NCBI GenBank assembly: GCA_036936605.1
Contig: JAUPFV010000003.1
Location: 74,632,273 to 74,696,272, forward strand
Origin: Limnanthes douglasii subsp. nivea
Taxonomy: Eukaryota; Streptophyta; Magnoliopsida; Brassicales; Limnanthaceae
DNA length: 64,000 nucleotides
Reading direction: 5' to 3'
Part shown: in pieces, positions 56,906 to 64,000 of the stretch
Layout of the letters: each line of letters opens with the position of its first letter
Numbering within the stretch: position 1 is the stretch's first letter
Translations under genes and position numbers: made by a program
The notes under the pieces: model-generated
Database searches by the model: none
What the model was told of the DNA's origin: nothing
What the model saw: the letters and a program-made list of their open reading frames with translations, nothing else

Positions 56906-58252
56906 TCAGCACAAGTAGTTTTTCTGTTGAATCCCTTTTCCGACCATTGATTTCACAAGTTTTTCAGCTTCTACTGAATAGTTTTGTTGCAAAAGGCCAG
57001 CTAATAGTATAGAATATACATCAGTCTCCATAGCAGATCTACATTCCATCTTCTCAGTATTTTCGTACAAACAGAATCCATCCAGAAACCGATCCTCAGA
57101 ACAAATGGCTTTAATCATAAGACTACAAGCCAAACCATCGGGTTTCAAACCGCAATCTATCATCTCAGTAAAGATCTTCTCTGCCTGGTCCCCTCTTTTG
57201 ATCCTTAACAACGACACTACAAGAGAGCTCAAACAATCGCCACGAGAAACCCCACCAGTCGTACACATTTTATCGATAACTTCTCGAGCTTCTTCTAGAT
57301 TATTTTTAGCACAAAGCCATTTAATAATAGTATGAGCCGTGACACGATCCGGTGCGCACCCTTGAGCTATCATTCTATCTAATATCCCTAATGCCTCATC
57401 GATCTTCCCTTTCTCGCAAAAGGCTTGAATCGCAGAAGTATATGTAATGACCGAAGGACTACAATCTCCACCATCTTTCTCCATTTCTTGTAACAACTCA
57501 AAGGCCTTTTCCATACTACCGAATCGAAAAACCCCGTGGAGTAAAGTCGAATACACCACAGAATTCGGTAGGCAACCATTGTTCTTCATAAGTTTAACTA
57601 ACCTACAAGCATCCTCTAATCTACCCGCGTCGCAAAATCCTTTAATCATCGACACATACGTGATCATATCAGGATAAAGATTAATCAAACCCATCTCTCC
57701 CATTAATTTCTCGGCTACATCTAAATCACATTTTTCTACAAACAACCTGATAACCACATTATACGCAGTTGTATCCGCACGTAAACCGAACTGGGGCATT
57801 TGCCTCAGCACCCATAAAGCCTCATTAGCTAGTTTAGCTTGCCTACACAAACTCAAAACAATCTTAAACGTCTTGATACTAACTACACACCGTTCTGCTC
57901 GATAAGCATCTATTACTTCCTTAACTACATTTGGGTTTTTCTTGATTTCGAAAAAGTCACAAGCTTTGCTATACATAAACGTGCTGTGCCTATAACCCGA
58001 TTGAAGACCTGACCATATAAAAAACCGAAGACCCATTTGGGGTTTACTTTGATTACATCTACGTAGAACCTCGTTAACAGAATTGGCATCCAATTCGGCG
58101 TTCACTGAGGTTAAAGCTTTCTCCACATTTGGTTGATTTCTATGCAACTGATCGTAGAATTTTTCAGTCACCGATAGAGTATTGAAATTTGAAGTTATTA
58201 TTTTTGCGATTGGGGTATGAATCGGAAAACGAGGGATTGAAAACATGGACAT
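56906..58252 (-). CDS. P-class pentatricopeptide repeat protein, intact
   Basis: A 448-codon intronless gene. The N-terminus (MSMFSIPRFPIHTPIAKII) is basic and hydroxylated with no acidic residues, a likely mitochondrial or plastid presequence. From about residue 115 there are some nine 35-residue PPR motifs, such as TTAYNVVIRLFVEKCDLDVA, MITYVSMIKGFCDAGRLEDA and VITYTSAIQAFCEKGKIDEA. It ends without E or DYW domains, so it is P-class: expected to bind one organellar RNA and affect its stability, splicing or translation. It resembles the Arabidopsis At5g47360 group, from memory. An ATG two codons downstream is an alternative start. There are no lesions, and it is probably functional. Confidence 0.9.
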   Translation of the reverse strand: MSMFSIPRFPIHTPIAKIITSNFNTLSVTEKFYDQLHRNQPNVEKALTSVNAELDANSVNEVLRRCNQSKPQMGLRFFIWSGLQSGYRHSTFMYSKACDFFEIKKNPNVVKEVIDAYRAERCVVSIKTFKIVLSLCRQAKLANEALWVLRQMPQFGLRADTTAYNVVIRLFVEKCDLDVAEKLMGEMGLINLYPDMITYVSMIKGFCDAGRLEDACRLVKLMKNNGCLPNSVVYSTLLHGVFRFGSMEKAFELLQEMEKDGGDCSPSVITYTSAIQAFCEKGKIDEALGILDRMIAQGCAPDRVTAHTIIKWLCAKNNLEEAREVIDKMCTTGGVSRGDCLSSLVVSLLRIKRGDQAEKIFTEMIDCGLKPDGLACSLMIKAICSEDRFLDGFCLYENTEKMECRSAMETDVYSILLAGLLQQNYSVEAEKLVKSMVGKGIQQKNYLC

Positions 58253-58728
58253 GTGTTTACGTTGCAGTTTTCAGAAACCCTAACGACAGCTAAAACCCTA
58301 AAATGAATGAAGATTAGTAGTTACCTGGTAAAAAACAAATCGGTGATCGGTTCTTTGGAAGATGGCGTGACTGTGGCTTTGACCAAAAGGCTTGTCAATT
58401 ATGATAGTTAATCAACTATGATACGTTAACAAATTTTTTTTTGGCCAGGCTAGAAATGTTACACATTTTTATAGATCTCTCATCCTACTCCCTTATTTTT
58501 TCAAACTCAAAGTTGAAATTCCAAAATTGCCCTTCCTCTCTCTAGATTTTTACATTGATGCCATTTAGTCTCCAAATCGGCCGAAACACTTAAATTTATC
58601 CGATATTACACTAGATCTACAAGCTTTGTACTAACATCTACTAATCTAAACCCATTAATTCGAAAAAGTTAGCGTTTTTTACCCAAACCCATCAAACCCA
58701 CTTCGAAAAATCTTGAATCGGAGTATCT
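58253..58728. other. Spacer between PPR gene and MULE copy 2
   Basis: It contains the presumed PPR promoter (minus strand, from 58253) and the 5' leader of the MULE transposase gene. No clear terminal inverted repeat or TATA box was identified. Confidence 0.5.
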
Positions 58729-61700
58729 ATGGACAACGAAGAGATGGGCATTTCTCTGGAAGACTTACTGAACGAGGAGGAAGCTTACCGAATGGAGGTA
58801 AGAACCGAAACTCATTTTTTCGGATTTCAGGCCTGTAGCACGCTGTTCGTGCGATGAACAGCATCGTCATCGCACGAACAGCGGGCGACGGGATGAATTA
58901 CCTGTCGCAGGCCCAAAATGAGACGGATACAAAAGAGCGTCTCATTTTGGGCCTGCGACGCTAGGCCAAAAATATGGCCTAGTTTTTCAGACAGAGAGCA
59001 TCTGTCGCAGGCCCAAAATGAGACGCTCTTTTGTATCCGTCTTATTTTGGGCCTGCGACGGTACTTGAGACATGTCTCATTTTGGGCCTGCTACTGCAAC
59101 TTGTATATATAAACTCATACATTTCGATTGTATATTTTGCAGGAGGAACCTGTCCAGCCTCCATTTATGGATGCCGATTACAGTAAAATATTCAACACAG
59201 ATAGATTATTCACTAAAGACGAATTAGATGCTTTCGTGGAGATTGAATCAAAGAAGATCAAGTTTGTCACAATAAGAAAACTGTACGATAGTGGGAAATG
59301 GGGAAGGACTCCTAGGTTAGAGTACGTTTGCGAGCGATACGGTGTATACGTATCAAAGGCAAAGCCGGACACTTTGAAAAAGAGGAAGACATCGACGAAG
59401 AAATGTAATTGTCCGTTTGCGCTAAAAGGTCATCCGATCGACGTACTAGCCATGAAATGGCGTTTGGAGGTGATAAACGGTACTCACAATCATGAACCCT
59501 ACGTTCGCCTAGACGGTCATTCCCGCGCTTGTAGGCTAAAACTGGACGAAGAGGAACTAGTTCGTAGTTTGTCTCACCTAGGTTCGCGCCCTAGGGAGAT
59601 ATATAGTGGTTTGAAGCACCAATATCCGGAAAACATTTCGAACATGCGTGCAATCTACAATGTCCGCCAAAAACATCGGGACGCTGAACACGGGGGACAA
59701 ACCCAAATGCAATATCTATTGACGAAGTTGAAGGAGAATGGATACTCGACGTGGGAGCGTTTGAAAGATGATACAAAGGTGATCACTGACTTTTTCTTCG
59801 CACATCCTACTAGCATAGACTTATTACGTACATTCCCGAACGTGTTATTCATGGATTGTACGTACAAGACGACTAGGTATAAGATGCCGTTGTTAGAGGT
59901 TGTCGTTTTAACGTCCACTTCCATCACATTTACCGTTGCGTACGTGTTTATGAGCGGAGAGAATATTGGAAACTACGTATGAGCTTTGGAAACTCTTCGT
60001 GGTTTGATGATGGATAGCGTTTGCGCATTTCCATCCATTATTGTTACCGATCGGGAGTTAGCTCTCATGCGTGCGGTTGATAGAATTTTTCCCGGAATGC
60101 ACCATTTGTTATGCACGTGGCACATTAGTAAGAACATCCTTGGGGCGGTTCGGAAGATATTGCACGATGATGCGGTAGTGAAACAATTTGTTGAATTTTA
60201 CGGCTACGTTGCGGAGGCGAACACGTTTGAGAGTTACCAAAAGAATCTGGATACACTTAAGGAGATGTTCACATCTAAACCGGAGTGCTTTGCGTACGTT
60301 ATGGACTCGTGGATAACAAAATATGCTGACAAGTTCCTTGCGTACAAAACGAACACGATTAAGCATTATGGCCAAACAACTACAAATAGGTTAGTCCGTG
60401 TATCCTACTTTTCGTTGAGTTATGTTATTAAAGTTCAAGTATGTTGATAATTTATTACTTGTACTATGTAGGGCGGAGGGTGCACACTCGTCCCTAAAAA
60501 ATATGTTCGGACGAATCAATGCAACTTTGAGACTTTTTGGGAAAAAGTTCATAACTTGTTAACGAAGCAGCATGCGGGTATCGTCGAATCATTCGAGCGA
60601 AGTAAGTTTAGATCAATTCCCGGCTTCGATGGTGTTTTGACCAAAAATCTTAAAGGTCATGTGTCACATGCGGGGCTAAAGATACTGACGGTTGCTATTG
60701 TACGTGCTCGGAATATAGGAGTAGATCGGGTGGCATGTGGAGGTTGTTTCCTTAGGAAAACGCATGGTTTACCTTGTGCATGTGAAATTGCCTTTATAGC
60801 TAGAGAAGGTAGGTGCATCCCTTTAGAAGATGTGGATATTTTTTGGAAAAGATTAGATATTGTGCACAGGGATCCTACCTCTCGCGAAGAGGAATTGCAA
60901 AAAAAGATTTCCTTAATTGACAACTCCATTCGTAGTTTCCGCCCCGATCAACAAGACCACATTATCAATAGAGTAATGCAAATATTGATGCCCGAGACAA
61001 GTCATATTCAAGATCCTAAAGAAGCGGTTAGAACTAAGGGTAGACCAAAGGGAGACGTTGATAAATCGACTAAACGGAACCCTAGTTCGTGGGAATATCC
61101 CATTGAACAAACCGCTAGTGCTAGTACTCCGGCTAACTCGGTAGGTAGTACACCCGTAAACACGTTAGGGAGCACGGACGCATCCAAAGTGGTTCCCATC
61201 GTACCACCCAAACCTCCATTAGCAAAAAAGAAGGTTGGAAGGCCTAAGAAAATTGTTAAGGATGGGAAGTTAACATTGTATCCGGATTGCATCCCGACCT
61301 TTCTACACACTTACATTTCAAAGTTAGTTGACGTTCTTCCGGACGGACAATGCGGATATCTTTCCGTAGCGCATTCCTAATACAACGACGAAGATAGATG
61401 GGAGGATGTTAGACGTGAGTTGTTGAAGGAGTTGCGGGACAACCGTGCATGTTGGTTGGATGTATATGGTTCGGAGAAGGTGTTTGACGATTTGATACAA
61501 AGGTTAGATTACTTCAAGCCCAATCCTAGTAGCCACTATTTGATGACATTTCCGGACATTGGACTAGTCATCGCGACAAGGTATCAATGCATGGTATACC
61601 ATGTATCGCTCGCAGCCTCGTTAACGTATCTACCAATACGTGGAAAGCCACCCGTCAACAATTCGACGATCATATGCACATTCCAGAGGGTGGTAAAAGG

Positions 61701-62027
61701 TACTGCGAGGCATTAGTATGCCAGATGTACTTCTTGTACGGAAGGGATGGTGTTCAGCCGCCTTACATTTCAAGGCGTGTTGATGAAGTGCGAGCTAGGT
61801 GGTCGGTCTTGGTCACATACCGTCGACATCTAGTTTCTGGCCTCACCGAATTGGAACGTCGTATTGCGGGTAACCGGTTCAACTGTCAAGCGACGGATTA
61901 TATAACAGAGGACCAGCTGGATACGGTCCGCTCTGACATTGTTGACATCCAGCTACAGGAAATCAGTGACTACAAAGATGCGAAAGAAGAAAGGAGGTTG
62001 ATGAAATGGAACTGGCTTGATAGATAA
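58729..62027 (+). pseudogene. MULE transposase with C-terminal OTU-like domain, copy 2
   Basis: Three exons: 58729-58797 (MDNEEMGISLEDLLNEEEAY), 59143-60389 and 60472 onward, with GT-AG introns of 345 and 82 bases. Exon 2 holds a FAR1-like zinc-binding start (CNCPFALKG; NGTHNHEP). The transposase core follows: FMDCTYKTTRYKMP with the first Asp, VTDRELALMRAV with the second, CTWHISKN. Exon 3 begins AEGAHSSLK with the Glu, has a SWIM-like CGGCFLRKTHGLPCACEIA, an AT-hook-like KVGRPKKIVK, and then an OTU cysteine-protease start DVLPDGQCGYLSVAHS. Lesions: TGA for Trp at 59980-59982, one A lost in the A-run near 60500, TAA at 61378-61380, and a frameshift near 61650 inside the OTU-like domain. It is recent but dead. 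Confidence 0.88.
58842..59091. repeat. Cluster of nested hairpins in MULE copy 2 intron 1
   Basis: Hairpin 1: 14-bp perfect arms 58842-58855 and 58869-58882. Hairpin 2: 22-bp perfect arms 58904-58925 and 58938-58959. Small hairpin: ctaggcc/ggcctag, 58961-58982. Hairpin 3: 22-bp arms 59004-59025 and 59038-59059, one mismatch. Hairpin 3 as a whole is also the reverse complement of hairpin 2. A fifth copy of the 18-mer core gcaggcccaaaatgagac lies inverted at 59074-59091. The two big hairpins start exactly 100 bases apart. Confidence 0.95.
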
Positions 62028-62033
62028 TTTCGC

Positions 62034-62220
62034 GTGTGTATTTCTGTTTGAGTGTGAGTTTCAATTGAAGTATGAGTGTGTATTTCTGTTTGAGTGTGAG
62101 TTTCAATTTAAGTATGAGTGTGTATTTCTCTTTGAGTGTGAGTTTCAATTTAAGTATGAGTGTGTATTTCTGTTTGAGTGTGAGTTTCAATTTAAGTATG
62201 AGTGTGTTTCATTTTAATTT
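62034..62220. repeat. 42-bp minisatellite, about 4.5 units
   Basis: Units start with gtgtgtattt at 62034, 62076, 62118 and 62160, then degenerate ones follow to about 62265. Because 42 is divisible by three and stops are absent, both strands stay open; the resulting frames (62017-62338 on +, 62190-61963 on -) are artefacts. Confidence 0.95.
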
Positions 62221-62418
62221 TGAGTGTGTATTTCTGTTTCATTATAATTTTGAGTGTGTATATCATTCGAATGTAATCGAACCGATAAACATGATAAATT
62301 CAACGCAAGCATACAATAAATTAAAATACAAAAATTAAAAGCAGTCATACAATTAACCGATTACAAAAATATAGTGTTGATGTCCAAAAATCTAACAAAG
62401 TTATGCTGAGAGTAATAA

Positions 62419-64000
62419 TCAATGCCGTCGGTACCTCTCAGCGATCCTACACATCATGAGGGCGGTCTCTAGAAGATCAGGGTGATTCATAGTAGGTAGC
62501 GAAGGAGCAAACCTAGCAATCTGCTCGTATCCTGAATAATCAGCACCACCCTACGGCTCCACCCGAGGACCTCTCTCCGGCGCAGGACGACTGACGATGT
62601 ACCATAGCCTCTTCCTCGCCCAAATGTAGTACATCGGGTCAGCACTCGGTCCACTACCACGGTACGCCTTGCTAAAAGGAGTGAACACGTGGTTTCCCCA
62701 TGTCTGTCACATGTGACCGTCCCACTTTAAGTCTGTGACCATCTTCTTCCCTACTTTTTTGGACTTAGGAGGGCGTATATCCTTAGGAATCAGCTGTACA
62801 TACCCCATCTGTCGAACGACACGGTCTGGGTAGTACGACACAACCACGTCGAACGAACCAAGGGTCAACTCAACATAAGTCACCTGCTGGAACGGAAAGT
62901 GGTCCCGTAAATGTATGAAAGGGAGGAACATGACCTGTAAACATAAATATTTAGCCCATTTATATTAGTAAAAGTACTCATAATTAAAATAATTAAAATG
63001 AACGAATATGACTTACATCTGCCTCGGTGCAAGTCGCCAGTGCGTGTCTCATCTGCATGCACACCTCATGGGAGACATCAATCTTCCGCGGCGCATTTCG
63101 GCACATATGGGGCATGGATACGTCGTAATCCGGAAAAAGTGGAGCTCGAAGCTCAACAAAGTGTGCAAAAATCCACGACTCGAGCAATGCTAGAAACCCG
63201 CACATGCCTCCCGTACCATGGAGAGATCCCTGACTAAGGGCGTGGTACAGCTGCGCTAAAACCAACTGACCCCAGTTGTACATATGCAAACTCTGGTACT
63301 GGTTCACGAACTGGAGGTAATCTTATGGAATGCTGTTGCCGGTTTTGTTCGCACATATAGTGGTACCTAACAAATATAGTATGTAGGCACGGGTGGCATG
63401 ATCTATACCCTCATCACTGATCCTCCTATCACTATACTCAGAACTACTAAAAGTACTCTGCAGCCACCCTAGGTTCACACTACCAGTATTCCTAAGGTTT
63501 TTACTCAGCTCCGATTGTCGCACACCTAGCATGGCAGCATAAGTAGCAAGCCTCTCAACGTCAGAGTCAAAGGGTATAACTGTGAAGGACCTACCTACAA
63601 CCGGTAGTCCAGTGATGACGTGGACATCGTCCAAGGTGACTGTCATCTCCCCGAACGAGAAATGGAAAGAAGAAGTCTCCTCATGCCACCGCTCTAAGAA
63701 TGCCTCCACCAAATGGAGGTTCGTATGCCAGCGGGTGAGCGCATCGACGAGTGGACCGAATATAGTATCCATCACCATTGCCCGTACCCTGCTCTGCTTT
63801 GTAATATCCCATCTCCGGAGACTGTCATACATAGCGAAGCATCGCAGGGTGACCCTATCCTGCAATATGTATAAAATATGTAAATTCGTAAAAAAATAAT
63901 AATTATAAACATGTGTATCGAACACGTAAGAAAATGATAAAACAGTATAAAGGTGTAGCACTTACATCTCCGTGATAGACGCTGTAAGCCTCGTGCAGGT
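62419..64000 (-). pseudogene. Plant mobile domain (MAIN-like) gene, three stops, runs off window
   Basis: Minus-strand exons: the end of one at 64000-63966 (LHEAYSVYHGD), 63859-63017, and 62934-62419; phases agree and the introns are GT-AG. It encodes the plant mobile (aminotransferase-like) domain: SLRRWDITKQSRVRAMV, LVEAFLERWHEETSSFHF, FGEMTVTLDDVHVITGLPV, YNWGQLVLAQLYHAL, FLALLESWIFAHF, VVRQMGYVQLIP. This domain occurs in MAIN/MAIL1 proteins of meristem maintenance and silencing and in transposons, often annotated as phosphatase 7 long form homologues. In-frame stops: TAA 63325-63323, TGA 62709-62707, TAG 62553-62551, with no frameshift. It converges on MULE copy 2, so it is probably transposon-borne, not a host gene. 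Confidence 0.85.

Noticed and set aside
59178..61310. Several minus-strand frames of 60-100 codons across MULE copy 2
   Set aside because: Shadows of the transposase coding strand, without starts, domains or splice sites.
61963..62338. Repetitive proteins on both strands (ECEFQFKYECVFLF type and LTLKQKYTLILKLK type)
   Set aside because: Both arise from a 42-bp minisatellite with no stop in the unit; no start context or homology.

Overview
This is nuclear DNA of a flowering plant, almost certainly a eudicot. It is AT-rich, its genes carry GT-AG introns, and it contains a plant histidine-biosynthesis gene, a P-class PPR gene, jacalin and actin-depolymerizing-factor remnants, a fragment of plastid rpl2, and many plant-type transposons (L1-like LINEs, Ty1/copia, Ty3/gypsy of Tat type, hAT, MULE, and small non-autonomous elements). 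I cannot name the species. Only two host genes look intact. Most of the rest is transposon sequence in various states of decay.

Layout. 1-2150: decayed MULE transposase. 3365-9358 and 9732-15650: two full-length but dead L1-like LINEs on the minus strand, head to tail, each with a recognisable target-site duplication. 16640-24330: LINE reverse-transcriptase remnant, then the 3' half of a Tat-type Ty3/gypsy element (RNase H and integrase on +, a long decayed antisense ORF, a probable 3' LTR). 24944-26116: a complete TRIM. 26690-27900: a hAT transposase remnant split by a 436-bp solo LTR. 28792-32073: a non-autonomous LTR retrotransposon (minus strand) whose 3' LTR holds a 1177-bp terminal-inverted-repeat DNA element with four exact 145-bp repeats. 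35060-36245: copia gag remnant. 37866-42216: multi-domain jacalin pseudogene and an ADF remnant, both minus strand.

43995-51435 is the plastid ATP phosphoribosyltransferase gene (HISN1) on the + strand: 11 exons, 374 codons, a 3.9-kb first intron full of repeats and one GC-AG intron. It converges on an unidentified acidic ORF (51733-52431). 52900-54870 is the 5' part of a third LINE. It abuts an intronless, broken ALDH7 (antiquitin) copy that is fused in frame to a plastid rpl2 fragment (54968-56735). 56906-58252 is an intact intronless PPR gene on the minus strand. 58729-62027 is a near-complete MULE transposase gene with a C-terminal OTU-protease-like domain. Its first intron holds a striking cluster of nested hairpins. 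It converges, across a 42-bp minisatellite, on a plant-mobile-domain (MAIN-like) pseudogene that runs off the window.

The host genes do not form a pathway together. HISN1 makes the first committed intermediate of histidine in plastids, and the PPR protein probably acts on organellar RNA. I found no evidence for a new multi-gene system. The most unusual items are the ALDH7-rpl2 chimera, the intronic hairpin cluster, the empty insertion site of the second LINE preserved about 37-43 kb away from it in the same window, and the non-autonomous LTR element carrying an unidentified ORF.
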